From the NCBI RefSeq assembly GCF_964059955.1, contig NZ_OZ060924.1, positions 248,001 to 312,000 of the forward strand: a stretch of 64,000 bases of DNA, in the 5' to 3' direction. The stretch comes from Sodalis-like secondary symbiont of Drepanosiphum platanoidis. GTDB lineage: Bacteria > Pseudomonadota > Gammaproteobacteria > Enterobacterales > Enterobacteriaceae. Within the stretch, counting starts at the first letter, position 1. Every line of letters begins with the position of its first letter. The notes beneath the pieces are model-generated. The model saw only the letters and a program-made list of their open reading frames with translations, was not told where the DNA came from and searched no databases. Of this stretch, positions 51,504 through 61,275 are shown in pieces. A program made the translations under genes and the position numbers.

Positions 51504-53828
51504 ATGAATGCTGAGTGTTCTGAACGCATAGAAATCCCTGTTTTACCCCTTCGTGATGTTGTAGTATATCCTCATATGGTAATACCATTATTTGTAGGAA
51601 GAGAAAAATCTATTAAATGTCTCGATGAAGCAATGAAAAAAGATAAAAAAATTATGTTAGTAACACAAAAAGAAGCATCAAAAGATATACCAGGTATTAA
51701 TGATCTTTTTTCTGTTGGAACAATATCATCTATATTACAAATACTTAAATTACCAGATGGTACTGTTAAAGTTTTAATGGAAGGTTTAAAAAGAGCAAAA
51801 ATTATTGAAGTTTTTGATAGTGGAGATTATTTTAATGCTGTAATAAATTATTATGAAATAATTAATATTAATAAAAAAGAATATGAAGCTCTTGTTAGAG
51901 CAGTAATAAATCAATTTGAAAAATATATTAAATTAAATAAAAAAATTCCTCCAGAAATAATTATTACTTTAAAAAGAATAAATAATCCAGAACAATTATC
52001 AGATACTATTGCTGCTCATATGCCATTAAAAATTAAAAATAAACAATCTATACTTGAAATGAATAAATTGTCTGAAAGATTAGAATATTTAATGATTATG
52101 ATGCAATCTGAAATTGAATTACTTTTAATGGAAAAAAAAATACATAATCGTGTAAAAAAACAAATGGAAAAAAGTCAACATGAATATTATTTAAATGAAC
52201 AAATGAAAGCAATTCAAAAAGAATTAAGTGATATGGATGAAGTTTCTGATGAAAATGAAATATTAAGAAAAAAAATTTTATCTTCAAGAATGCCTAAAGA
52301 AGCTAGAAAAAAAACTGAATCAGAATTACAAAAACTTAAAATGATGTCACCAATTTCTGCAGAAGCAACAGTTATTAGAAGTTATATTGATTGTATGATT
52401 TCAATACCATGGTATAAAAAAAGTAAAGTAAAAAAAAATATATTACAAGCTCAAAAAATACTTGATAAAGCTCATTATGGTTTAGAAAAAGTTAAAGAAA
52501 GAATTTTAGAATATCTTGCAGTTCAAACACGTATTAATAAAATTAAAGGACAAATTTTATGTCTTGTTGGTCCTCCAGGAGTTGGAAAAACTTCTTTAGG
52601 AAAATCTATAGCAAGTGCTACTGGAAGAAAATATATACGAATAGCATTAGGTGGTGTTAGAGATGAAGCAGAAATAAGGGGTCATAGAAAAACTTATATT
52701 GGATCTATGCCTGGAAAAATTATACAAAAAATATCTCAAATAGGAGTAAAAAATCCATTATTTTTATTAGATGAAATTGATAAAATATCATATGATATGC
52801 GTGGTGATCCTGCTTCTGCTCTTTTAGAGGTTCTTGATCCTGAACAAAATGTATCTTTTAATGATCATTATTTAGAAGTAGATTATGATCTTTCTGATGT
52901 TATGTTTATTGCAACTTCTAATACTATGAATATATCTGCTCCATTATTAGATAGAATGGAAGTTATAAGATTATCTGGTTATACTGAAGATGAAAAATTA
53001 AATATTGCTAAAAAATATTTATTTAATAAACAATTAAAACAAAATGCTTTAAAAAAAAATGAATTATCTATTAAAGATAATGCTTTTATTAAAATAATTC
53101 GTTATTATACAAGAGAAGCTGGTGTAAGAAATTTAGAAAGATCTATTGCAAAAATATGTCGAAAAACTGTAAAAATTATTTTAATGAATAATAATATTAA
53201 TAAAATTTTAGTTGATTCTAATAATATAAAAGATTTTCTTGGTATTAAAAAATTTGATTATGGAAAATCAGAATATAAAAATAAAGTTGGTCAAGTTATT
53301 GGACTTGCATGGACTGAAACTGGAGGAGATTTATTAACTATAGAAACTGCTTGTATGCCAGGAAAAGGAAAACTTACATATACTGGTTCTTTAGGAGAAG
53401 TTATGAAAGAATCTATTCAAGCAGCATTAACTGTTGTAAGATCTAGATCAAAAATATTAGGAATTAAAAGAAATTTTTATGAAAAATATGATATTCATGT
53501 ACATGTACCAGAAGGAGCAACTCCTAAAGATGGTCCAAGTGCTGGAATAGCTATGTGTACTGCTTTAGTATCTTGTTTAACTAATAATCCAGTTAAAGCA
53601 CATATTGCAATGACAGGAGAAATTACACTTAGAGGGAAAATTTTATCAATAGGAGGGTTAAAAGAAAAACTTTTAGCAGCTCATAGAGGTGGAATAAAAA
53701 CTGTTTTAATACCTTATGGAAATAAAAGAGATTTAGAAAATATGCCAAGTATAGTAAAAAATAAACTTAATATTTATCCTTTAAAAAAAATTGAAGAAGT
53801 ATTTAATCATTCTTTAATAAAAATTTAA
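51504..53828 (+). CDS. lon: ATP-dependent Lon protease
   Basis: Lon degrades misfolded and short-lived proteins in the cytoplasm. The protein has 774 aa (E. coli 784). The N-terminal substrate domain starts with RIEIPVLPLRDVVVYPHMVIPL. A coiled coil (QMEKSQHEYYLNEQMKAIQKEL) follows. The AAA+ module has Walker A GPPGVGKTS and LFLLDEIDKIS. The C-terminal protease has the catalytic Ser in KDGPSAGIAM and Lys in GLKEKLLAAHRGG. The variable last ten residues are lost. The ribosome binding site is AAAGAGA. Confidence 0.98.
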   Translation: MNAECSERIEIPVLPLRDVVVYPHMVIPLFVGREKSIKCLDEAMKKDKKIMLVTQKEASKDIPGINDLFSVGTISSILQILKLPDGTVKVLMEGLKRAKIIEVFDSGDYFNAVINYYEIININKKEYEALVRAVINQFEKYIKLNKKIPPEIIITLKRINNPEQLSDTIAAHMPLKIKNKQSILEMNKLSERLEYLMIMMQSEIELLLMEKKIHNRVKKQMEKSQHEYYLNEQMKAIQKELSDMDEVSDENEILRKKILSSRMPKEARKKTESELQKLKMMSPISAEATVIRSYIDCMISIPWYKKSKVKKNILQAQKILDKAHYGLEKVKERILEYLAVQTRINKIKGQILCLVGPPGVGKTSLGKSIASATGRKYIRIALGGVRDEAEIRGHRKTYIGSMPGKIIQKISQIGVKNPLFLLDEIDKISYDMRGDPASALLEVLDPEQNVSFNDHYLEVDYDLSDVMFIATSNTMNISAPLLDRMEVIRLSGYTEDEKLNIAKKYLFNKQLKQNALKKNELSIKDNAFIKIIRYYTREAGVRNLERSIAKICRKTVKIILMNNNINKILVDSNNIKDFLGIKKFDYGKSEYKNKVGQVIGLAWTETGGDLLTIETACMPGKGKLTYTGSLGEVMKESIQAALTVVRSRSKILGIKRNFYEKYDIHVHVPEGATPKDGPSAGIAMCTALVSCLTNNPVKAHIAMTGEITLRGKILSIGGLKEKLLAAHRGGIKTVLIPYGNKRDLENMPSIVKNKLNIYPLKKIEEVFNHSLIKI

Positions 53829-53853
53829 TTTTAATTTTTAATTATAATTTTTT

Positions 53854-53893
53854 AAATATTTAAAATAAAATTTTAATTTTATTTAAAATATTT
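53854..53893 (+). terminator. A/T hairpin after lon
   Basis: An imperfect inverted repeat of 19 bp with one mismatch and a 2-nt loop begins 25 bp after the lon stop. It consists only of A and T. It is at the place of a terminator but could be chance. Confidence 0.35.
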
Positions 53894-53953
53894 TATATTT
53901 ATTTAAATTAAATAATTTAAGTATTTAAACTTTAATAAAATTAACATAAAAAT

Positions 53954-54745
53954 ATGTATTCTTATATAAAAACACCTGAAGAAATAAATAAAATAAGAAT
54001 TGCAAGTAATCTTGCTTCTAATGTTTTAAAAATGATCAAACCATATATTAAATCTGGTATTAGTACAAATTTGATAGATAAAATATGTTATAAATATATA
54101 ACAATTTATCAAAAAGCTTATCCCGCATGTCTTGGTTATAATGGATATCCTAAATCAATATGTATTTCAGTAAATGAAGTAGTTTGTCATGGAATTCCTA
54201 ATAATGAAACAATTTTAAAAAATGGAGATATAGTAAATATAGATGTAACTGTTTTAAAAAACGGTTTTTATGGAGATACATCTAAAATGTTTTTTGTTGG
54301 AAATATAAGTACTATTGGAAAAAATCTTTGTTTAATTGCTCAAGAAAGTTTATATCTTGCAATTAAAATAATACGTCCGTTTTTAAAATTAAATTATATA
54401 GGAAAAATAATAGAAAATTTTGTTAATAAAAAAAATTTTTCTATTGTAAAAGAATATTGTGGTCATGGTATAGGTAAAAAATTTCATGAACCTCCTCAAG
54501 TATTACATTTTTATGATAAAAATAACAATATTATTTTATATCCAGGAATGATATTTACTATTGAACCAATGATTAATTCTGGAAAACGTAATGTTATAGT
54601 TATGAAAGATAAATGGACAGTAAAAACTAAAGATAATAGTTTATCTGCTCAATATGAGCATACTATTTTAGTAACAAAAAATGGATGTGAAATTTTAACA
54701 TTCAGAGAAAATGAAAATATTAATAAAATAATTAATCATAATTAA
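53954..54745 (+). CDS. map: Methionine aminopeptidase, type I
   Basis: It removes the initiator Met from nascent proteins. The protein has 263 aa (E. coli 264). Metal ligands are visible in order: Asp in NIDVTVLKNGFYGDTSKMF (two Asp), His in CGHGIGKKFHEPPQV, Glu in IEPMIN and Glu in YEHTILV. The substrate-site His is in VCHGIPNN. In E. coli it stands beside rpsB. In this window rpsB is about 54 kb away. Confidence 0.96.
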   Translation: MYSYIKTPEEINKIRIASNLASNVLKMIKPYIKSGISTNLIDKICYKYITIYQKAYPACLGYNGYPKSICISVNEVVCHGIPNNETILKNGDIVNIDVTVLKNGFYGDTSKMFFVGNISTIGKNLCLIAQESLYLAIKIIRPFLKLNYIGKIIENFVNKKNFSIVKEYCGHGIGKKFHEPPQVLHFYDKNNNIILYPGMIFTIEPMINSGKRNVIVMKDKWTVKTKDNSLSAQYEHTILVTKNGCEILTFRENENINKIINHN

Positions 54746-54786
54746 ATATTATTATTTTTTATTAAAAAAACTAAATTTTAATAAAT

Positions 54787-54836
54787 TAAAACATTTAATA
54801 TATTTATAAAAATTTATAAATATATTAAATGTTTTA
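54787..54836 (+). repeat. Near-perfect palindrome (24-bp arms, 2-nt loop) between map and tadA
   Basis: Arms 54787-54810 and 54813-54836 pair at every position, with one C-G pair and an AA loop. It begins 42 bp after map and ends 17 bp before the tadA ATG. It may end the map transcript or fold over the tadA ribosome binding region. Confidence 0.92.
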
Positions 54837-54853
54837 TATAAAGAAAATAAAAT

Positions 54854-55306
54854 ATGTTTAAAAAAGATAATTTATGGATGAAATATGCAATTAATTTATC
54901 TTTAAATGCAAAAAAAAATAATGAAGTTCCTGTTGGATCTATTATTGTTTTAAATAATAATATTATTGGAAAAGGATATAACAGTTCTATTAAAAATAAT
55001 GATCCAACAGCTCATGCAGAAATATTAGCTTTAAGACAAGCTGGAAAAAAAATAAAAAATTATAGATTAATTAATTCTGTAATTTATGTAACAATTGAAC
55101 CGTGTTTAATGTGTATAGGAGCTATTATAAATGCTAGAATTAAACGACTTGTATTTGGATCATTTAAAAATAAACAAGGAATGTGTGGATCATTTATATA
55201 TTTATTAAATAATAAAAAAATAATTAAAAATATTTCTATAACTTCAGGTGTTTTATTGGAAGAATGTTCTTTTAATATAAAAAAATTTTTTAAAAATAAA
55301 AGATAA
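54854..55306 (+). CDS. tadA: tRNA-specific adenosine deaminase TadA
   Basis: TadA converts A34 to inosine in tRNA-Arg(ACG), allowing it to read CGU, CGC and CGA. The protein has 150 aa (E. coli 167). The zinc deaminase motifs are DPTAHAEILALRQAG (catalytic Glu) and VTIEPCLMCIGAI. The C-terminal helix is Lys/Asn-rich. A weak AAAGAAAA leader precedes the ATG. It is convergent with dnaJ. Confidence 0.95.
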   Translation: MFKKDNLWMKYAINLSLNAKKNNEVPVGSIIVLNNNIIGKGYNSSIKNNDPTAHAEILALRQAGKKIKNYRLINSVIYVTIEPCLMCIGAIINARIKRLVFGSFKNKQGMCGSFIYLLNNKKIIKNISITSGVLLEECSFNIKKFFKNKR

Positions 55307-55338
55307 ATTTTTAAAAAAATTATTTTTTATTAAAACAG

Positions 55339-56457
55339 TTATTTTCTTAAATCATCAAAAAATTTTCTTACTATATCAAAAAAATTTTTTGATTTTGGAA
55401 TATTTTGAATACCATTTGGACCTTTAAAACTATCTGATAAATTTTTTAAAAGTTTTTTTTGATATTTATTTAATTTTACTGGAGTTTCTACTATGACTTT
55501 ACAAAATAAATCTCCTTTAAATCCATTTCTTACTGATTTAACTCCTCTATTATATATTCTAAAAAGCTTTCCTGTTTGAGTTTCTGATGGAATTTTTAAT
55601 TTTACACGACCATCTAATGTAGGAACTTCTATTTCTCCTCCAAGAGATGCAATAGAAAAATTAATAGGTACTTCACAATATAAATTATTTTCTTTTCTAT
55701 TAAATATATGATGTTTTTTTATTTTTATTTGAACATATAAATCTCCGAAAGGCATTCCTTGTTCCCCTGCCTCTCCTTTACCTGATAATCTTATTTTATC
55801 TCCTGTATCAATACCAGAAGGTATTTTTATAGAAATAAGTTTTAATTTTTCTATACGACGACGTCCATTACATATATTACAAGGATGTTTAATAATCTTT
55901 CCTTTTCCTCTACATGTTGGACATGTTTGTTGTACTGCAAAAAATCCTTGTCTCATTTGTATTTGTCCTTGTCCATGACAAGTAGAACAAGACACAGATG
56001 AAGTTCCAGGATGAGATCCACTACCATTACACATTTTACATATATCTAGAATTGGAATTCTAATTTCTTTAGTAATTCCTTTAACTACTTCTTCTAAAGT
56101 TAATTCTATATTATATTGTAAATCTCTTCCTCTATTAGAAGTTTTTTGTTTATTTCCAAAAATATCACCAAAAACATCTCCAAAAATATCATTAAAATCA
56201 GAAGTTTCTGATTCATTTCCCATACTATTTTGTTCAAAAGCAGAATGCCCATATTTATCATAAGCAGCTCTTTTTTCAGAATTATTTAATACTTCATAAG
56301 CTTCTTTAATTTCTTTAAATTTTTCTTCTGAAGAAGAATTACCTGGATTTCTATCTGGATGAAATTTTATAGCTAAACGCTTATAAGCTCTTTTAATTTC
56401 ACGTTCATTTGCATTTTTAGATATACCTAAAATTTGATAATAATCTGATTTTGACAT
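55339..56457 (-). CDS. dnaJ: Hsp40 co-chaperone DnaJ
   Basis: DnaJ delivers substrates to DnaK and stimulates its ATPase. The protein has 372 aa (E. coli 376). It has a J domain with HPD (KFHPDRNPG, about 32-40), a shortened Gly/Phe region with [12 protein letters not shown], and four CxxCxGxG-type zinc repeats ([32 protein letters not shown]). The last repeat has lost its Gly pair. It lies 102 bp downstream of dnaK. Confidence 0.97.
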   Translation of the reverse strand: MSKSDYYQILGISKNANEREIKRAYKRLAIKFHPDRNPGNSSSEEKFKEIKEAYEVLNNSEKRAAYDKYGHSAFEQNSMGNESETSDFNDIFGDVFGDIFGNKQKTSNRGRDLQYNIELTLEEVVKGITKEIRIPILDICKMCNGSGSHPGTSSVSCSTCHGQGQIQMRQGFFAVQQTCPTCRGKGKIIKHPCNICNGRRRIEKLKLISIKIPSGIDTGDKIRLSGKGEAGEQGMPFGDLYVQIKIKKHHIFNRKENNLYCEVPINFSIASLGGEIEVPTLDGRVKLKIPSETQTGKLFRIYNRGVKSVRNGFKGDLFCKVIVETPVKLNKYQKKLLKNLSDSFKGPNGIQNIPKSKNFFDIVRKFFDDLRK

Positions 56458-56480
56458 TTTTTTTTCCTGCTTTTAACATT

Positions 56481-56512
56481 ACACGGACGCAAAAAAAAAT
56501 TTACACCCGTGT
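56481..56512 (-). other. GC-containing hairpin in the dnaK-dnaJ spacer
   Basis: ACACGG (56481-56486) and CCGTGT (56507-56512) can pair around a 20-nt loop that contains nine A in a row on the plus strand. It is one of few GC-containing spots between genes and lies about 25 nt before the dnaJ start on the transcript. It may modulate dnaJ expression. Confidence 0.45.
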
Positions 56513-56559
56513 TTATTGTTATAAGCGATAATAAAGTTTATTTTATTTTTTATAATAAA

Positions 56560-58464
56560 TTATTTTTTTTCTTTTATTTCTTCAAATTCAGCATCTACTA
56601 CATTTCCATCATTTTTTTTGTTTTCTTGAGATTTATCATTATTAAAATTTTTATTTGTACAAGAATTTAATAAATCTCCAGATATTTGTATTAATGATTT
56701 TATTTTAGATTCAATATTTAATTTATTATCATCTTTTATTGAAGATTCTAAATCTTTTATAGAATTTTGAATTTTAGATTTATTTTCATTTGAAATATTT
56801 TTTTCTACTTCTGATAATTTTTTACGAGTATTATGTATTAAATGATCTGCTTGATTTCTAATTTGTACTAATTCTTCAAATTGTTTATCAGATTCAGAAT
56901 TGATTTGTGCTTCATTAACCATTTTTTCTATTTCTTTTTCATTTAATCCAGAAGAAGCTTTAATTGTTATTTTTTGTTCACGTCCACTATTTTTATCTTT
57001 TGCAGAAACATGTAATATTCCATCTGCATCTATATCAAAAGTTACTTCAATTTGTGGAGTTCCTCTAGGAGCTGGAGATATACCATCAAGATTAAATTGA
57101 CCTAAAGATTTATTATCACTTGATCTTTTTCTTTCACCCTGTAATACATGAACAGTAACTGCAGATTGATTATCTTCAGCAGTAGAAAATACTTGACTAT
57201 GTTTAGTAGGTACAGTTGTATTTTTATTAATTAGAGTTGTCATAACTCCACCCATAGTTTCAATACCTAAAGATAAAGGAGTAACATCTAATAATAATAC
57301 ATCTTTAACATCACCAGAAAGTACCCCTCCTTGAACTGCAGCTCCAATAGCTACTGCTTCATCTGGATTAACATCTTTCCTTGGATCTTTTTTAAAAAAA
57401 TCAGAAACTTTTTTTTGTACAAGAGGCATTCTTGTTTGACCACCAACTAAGATAACATCTTTAATATCATTAATTGATAATTTTGCATCTTTTAAAGCAA
57501 CTTTTAATGGATTTATTGTACGACTAATAAGTTCTTCAACTAAAGATTCTAATTTTGCCCTTGTAACTTTTATATTCATATGTTTAGGACCAGTAGAATC
57601 TGCTGTTATATATGGAAGATTTACATCAGTTTGTTGAGAAGAAGATAATTCTATTTTAGATTTTTCAGCTGCTTCCTTTAATCGTTGCATTGCCAATGGA
57701 TCATTTCTTAAATCTATTCCTTGATCTTTTTTAAATTCATTTACTAAATGATTAATTAGTCTGCTATCAAAATCTTCTCCACCTAAATGTGTATCTCCAT
57801 TTGTTGAAAGAACTTCAAATGTTTTTTCTCCATCTACATCATCAATTTCTATTATAGAAATATCAAATGTACCACCTCCTAAATCATATACAGCAATTGT
57901 TCTATTACCAATTTCTTTATCTAATCCATAAGCTAATGCAGCAGCAGTAGGTTCATTAATAATTCTTTTTACTTCTAAACCAGCAATTTTTCCTGCATCT
58001 TTTGTTGCTTGTCTTTGAGTATCATTAAAATAGGCAGGTACTGTAATTACTGCTTCAGTAATTTTTTCTCCTAAATAATCTTCTGCAGTTTTTTTCATCT
58101 TTTTTAAGATTTCTGCTGATATTTGAGGAGGAGCCATTTTTTGTCCTTTTACATCTAACCAAGCATCACCATTTTCAGATGAAATAATTGAATATGGCAT
58201 AATATTTACATCACGTTGAACTTCTTCTTCATTATATCTTCTTCCAATTAATCTTTTAATTGCAAAAAGTGTATTTTTTGGATTTGTAATAGATTGACGT
58301 TTAGCTGGTTGTCCAACTAATATTTCTCCATCTTTAGTATATGCAATAATTGATGGAGTAGTTCTATCTCCTTCACTATTTTCTAAAACTTTAGGTTTTC
58401 TTCCTTCAATAATAGCAATACAAGAGTTTGTTGTACCCAAATCTATACCAATAATTTTTCCCAT
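56560..58464 (-). CDS. dnaK: Hsp70 chaperone DnaK
   Basis: DnaK is the central ATP-dependent chaperone of the cytoplasm. The protein has 634 aa (E. coli 638). The ATPase domain carries [27 protein letters not shown] and [12 protein letters not shown]. The linker has [19 protein letters not shown]. The substrate domain and a helical lid ending [13 protein letters not shown] follow. A sigma-32 promoter lies upstream. grpE is not in this window. Confidence 0.98.
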   Translation of the reverse strand: MGKIIGIDLGTTNSCIAIIEGRKPKVLENSEGDRTTPSIIAYTKDGEILVGQPAKRQSITNPKNTLFAIKRLIGRRYNEEEVQRDVNIMPYSIISSENGDAWLDVKGQKMAPPQISAEILKKMKKTAEDYLGEKITEAVITVPAYFNDTQRQATKDAGKIAGLEVKRIINEPTAAALAYGLDKEIGNRTIAVYDLGGGTFDISIIEIDDVDGEKTFEVLSTNGDTHLGGEDFDSRLINHLVNEFKKDQGIDLRNDPLAMQRLKEAAEKSKIELSSSQQTDVNLPYITADSTGPKHMNIKVTRAKLESLVEELISRTINPLKVALKDAKLSINDIKDVILVGGQTRMPLVQKKVSDFFKKDPRKDVNPDEAVAIGAAVQGGVLSGDVKDVLLLDVTPLSLGIETMGGVMTTLINKNTTVPTKHSQVFSTAEDNQSAVTVHVLQGERKRSSDNKSLGQFNLDGISPAPRGTPQIEVTFDIDADGILHVSAKDKNSGREQKITIKASSGLNEKEIEKMVNEAQINSESDKQFEELVQIRNQADHLIHNTRKKLSEVEKNISNENKSKIQNSIKDLESSIKDDNKLNIESKIKSLIQISGDLLNSCTNKNFNNDKSQENKKNDGNVVDAEFEEIKEKK

Positions 58465-58582
58465 CTAAAATCTCCAATAAAAGTAAATTGTGTTTATTAA
58501 TTTTGTATAATATTAAAATAATTTTTTATAAAACTTTATCTCATTAATTTCTTTAGAAGATAATAGCAGGTTGTATCAATAT

Positions 58583-58614
58583 AAGATGGGGTCATAGCGT
58601 CACGCATCAAGGTC
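58583..58614 (-). promoter_or_regulatory. Sigma-32 heat-shock promoter of dnaK
   Basis: On the minus strand a -35 element CCTTGATG (CTTGATG at 58611-58605) and a -10 element CCCCATCTTA (CCCCAT at 58591-58586) are separated by 13 bp. E. coli dnaK P1 has CCTTGATG and CCCCATTTA. The block is clearly richer in G/C than its surroundings, and it leaves a leader of about 110 nt before dnaK. Confidence 0.92.
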
Positions 58615-58851
58615 TATAGTTAAATTTTATAAAAATAAAATATATAAATAAAATAAATTTTAAAATTATTTAATATAATATATATTATATATTAATTAAA
58701 TATTTAATTTTAAAAATTTTTTAAAATTATATAAATTATTTATTATTATTAATAAACAAAAATAAAATAAAAATATTTATAAAAATTATTTTTTTGTAAA
58801 ATTAATATATTAAGTATTATTTTTAATTATTTTTAAAAAATTAAATATTTT
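58615..58851. other. AT-rich spacer epmB-dnaK
   Basis: Between the 3' end of epmB and the dnaK promoter lie about 240 bp of A/T-rich sequence. No gene or distinct structure is seen. With the promoter and leader, the whole gene-free stretch is 58465-58851. Confidence 0.5.
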
Positions 58852-59874
58852 TTAAAAATAATTTAAATTAATTGGTATTTTACTTTTTTTACCTGAAATT
58901 TCATATACTATTTTTGGAACTAAATATCCAGAATTATTTTCAAGAAGTTTTTTAAAAATTTTATTAATATTATTAACGTTAACTTGAAAATGTGATGCTC
59001 CTTTTACAGGATCTAATATATGTAAATAATAAGGAATAACTCCAGAATAAAATAATTTCTTACTTAAAGATGAAAGAATTTTATAATTATCATTTATACC
59101 ATAAAGTAATACACTTTGATTTAAAATTGTAACGTTTATTTTTTTTAAATAAAACATTTTCTTTTTAAATTCATTTCCAATTTCTTGAAAATGATTAATA
59201 TGAGTTACTAAAACAATATTTAATCTAGACTTAAATAATATTTTACATAATGATGAATTTATTCTTGATGGAATTATTACTGGAAGTCTACTGTGTATTC
59301 TTAATATATTTATATGTTTTATTTTTTCAATTAAATTTATTAAATAATTTAATTCATAATCTTTAGCCATTAATGGATCACCACCAGATAATATCACTTC
59401 ATTTATTTCATTATGTTTAGATATATATTCTATTATTTTTTTTAAATTTTTTTTAAAATTTTTATGTTTAAAATATGGAAAATGACGTCTAAAACAATAT
59501 CTACAATTTATTGCACATCCATTTTTAACAATTAAAAGAACACGATTTTTATATTTATGTAATAAATTAGGTAGTATACTATCATGTTCTTTTAATGGAT
59601 CTTTTACAAAATTATTATATTTTTTAAATTCTTTTTTTAATGGAAGTATTTGTAATAAAATTGGATCATTTGGATTATTTTTTGAAATACGTTTTGCAAA
59701 AATTTTTGGTATTCTAAATGGAAATAATTTTTTAGCTAAGGTTCCATTACGTAAATAAATATTTTTATCAAGATTTAAATATTTTAAAAGATTTATTGGA
59801 TCTACAATAGAATTAGATAATTGTTCTAACCATAAATTTTTTTTAAAAACTTTATTTTTTATTATTTTATTCAT
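58852..59874 (-). CDS. epmB: EF-P lysine 2,3-aminomutase EpmB (radical SAM)
   Basis: EpmB converts L-alpha-lysine to (R)-beta-lysine for EF-P modification. The protein has 340 aa (E. coli 342). The radical SAM cluster motif is CAINCRYCFRRHFPY (C-x3-C-x2-C, near residue 120). GGDPLMAKDYEL, LRIHSRLPVIIPSRI and the PLP-site PYYLHILDPVKGASHF follow. It is divergent from efp with 26 bp between start codons, the same arrangement as in E. coli. Confidence 0.96.
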   Translation of the reverse strand: MNKIIKNKVFKKNLWLEQLSNSIVDPINLLKYLNLDKNIYLRNGTLAKKLFPFRIPKIFAKRISKNNPNDPILLQILPLKKEFKKYNNFVKDPLKEHDSILPNLLHKYKNRVLLIVKNGCAINCRYCFRRHFPYFKHKNFKKNLKKIIEYISKHNEINEVILSGGDPLMAKDYELNYLINLIEKIKHINILRIHSRLPVIIPSRINSSLCKILFKSRLNIVLVTHINHFQEIGNEFKKKMFYLKKINVTILNQSVLLYGINDNYKILSSLSKKLFYSGVIPYYLHILDPVKGASHFQVNVNNINKIFKKLLENNSGYLVPKIVYEISGKKSKIPINLNYF

Positions 59875-59900
59875 AAATAACTTATTAAAAGGATAATATT

Positions 59901-60464
59901 ATGAAATATCGTATTAATGAACTTAAATCTGGATTAAAAATTATTCAAGATAAAGAACCATCTATTATTATAGATATTGAATTTATTAAACCAGGAAAAG
60001 GTCAATCTTTTTGTCGTATAAAAATTAAAAAATTAATTTCTAATAAAATTATTGAAAAAATATTTAAATCTGGAGATTTAATAAAAAAAGCTGATATAGA
60101 AGAAATTTCTTGTATTTATTTATATAATGATAAAAAATTTGGATATTTTATGAATGAAAAAAATTATGAACAATATATAGTAAATAAATCAATTTTAAAA
60201 AAACATTATAAATGGTTAATAGAAGAATTAAAATGTATATTAACTTTTTGGAATAAAATACCAATTTTTATTGTTCTTCCTAATTTTGTAAAATTAATTG
60301 TTATAGATACTTCTTTAGAATCACAAAATAATTCTTCTAATAATACAAAATATGCAAAACTTATAACTGGTGCATTTATTAAAGTACCATTTTTTATTCA
60401 AATAAATGATCTAATTAAAATAGATACAAGATCTGGAGAATATATATGTAGAATAAAAAATTAA
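59901..60464 (+). CDS. efp: Translation elongation factor P
   Basis: EF-P relieves ribosome stalling at polyproline. The protein has 187 aa (E. coli 188). The tip loop IKPGKGQSF contains the Lys33 that EpmA would modify (E. coli Lys34). Three beta-barrel domains follow, and the C-terminal signature DTRSGEYICRI is intact. AAAAGGA is the ribosome binding site. With epmA and epmB in the same window, the full beta-lysylation route is encoded, but EpmC, the hydroxylase, is not seen. Confidence 0.97.
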   Translation: MKYRINELKSGLKIIQDKEPSIIIDIEFIKPGKGQSFCRIKIKKLISNKIIEKIFKSGDLIKKADIEEISCIYLYNDKKFGYFMNEKNYEQYIVNKSILKKHYKWLIEELKCILTFWNKIPIFIVLPNFVKLIVIDTSLESQNNSSNNTKYAKLITGAFIKVPFFIQINDLIKIDTRSGEYICRIKN

Positions 60465-60993
60465 ATTTATAATTTTTTAATATTTTAATATTATATATTT
60501 TTTTATTTTAATAAAAATTAATTATTAAATTAATAATTAATTATATCATATAATAAAAAATATTTTAATATAGAATTGTTTATTTATTAAAAAATTTTAA
60601 AAAATTAAATAATATAAATATATTTTTATTAAAGTATTTAATTTTTTAAATTTATTTTTTATTAACAAAATTTTTATAAGATATTTATATAAAATAATAC
60701 TAGTAAAATATTAATTTATATTATAATGTATTATTTTTAATTTTTATATAAATTTAAAATAATATTTATTTTTAATAAATATTTTTAAAATTATTTTTAT
60801 AATATATATAAATTTATAAAAAATATAAATTTTATTTATTATTTAATATTTTAAATTTTTATAAAAAATATTTATTTTTAATAAATTTTATATTATCTTA
60901 AAATTTAAGATATAATATTTTATTAAAAATATTATATAAATTTAATTTTTTACAAATAAAATTAAATAATTTTATTTAAAATAGAGATTATAT
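60465..60993. other. AT-rich spacer after efp
   Basis: This 529-bp spacer has no further gene. A 13-bp A/T inverted repeat with a 1-nt centre (60516-60542) lies 52 bp after efp and may end its transcript, though it is near chance level. The rest is A/T without visible structure. Confidence 0.5.
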
Positions 60994-61197
60994 ATGATTG
61001 ATACAATAGATGTTGCAAGTCAAAATGAAGAAGATTTTAGACAATATTTAATAAAAAATCATAGAGACAAACCATTACCTTTAATTGGAAGATGCTATAA
61101 TTGTGACGATCCTACTAAAGGAAATTTTTGTTGTATGGAATGTGGAGAAGATTGGGAAAAAAGAAAATATTTTAAAAGTCAAAAAATTAAAGAATAA
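60994..61197 (+). CDS. Small four-cysteine zinc-finger-like protein, unknown function
   Basis: I do not recognise a named gene. The 67-aa product begins MIDTIDVASQNEEDFRQYL, resembling the acidic N terminus of small phage-type TraR/DksA C4 proteins. It carries a Cys pair CYNCDD (near 39-42), then CCMECGEDWEKRK (near 51-63), giving enough cysteines for one zinc site. It has no signal peptide or membrane helix. It has its own ATG with AGAG upstream and stands alone between long spacers. A DksA/TraR-like role at RNA polymerase is possible but unproven. The protein lacks the long coiled coil of true DksA. Confidence 0.7.
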   Translation: MIDTIDVASQNEEDFRQYLIKNHRDKPLPLIGRCYNCDDPTKGNFCCMECGEDWEKRKYFKSQKIKE

Positions 61198-61275
61198 TAA
61201 TAAATTAAATTTTTATTTAAAAAAAATTTATTAGATTTTATATAAAATATAATTTATTTTTTTATTTTTATAAAA

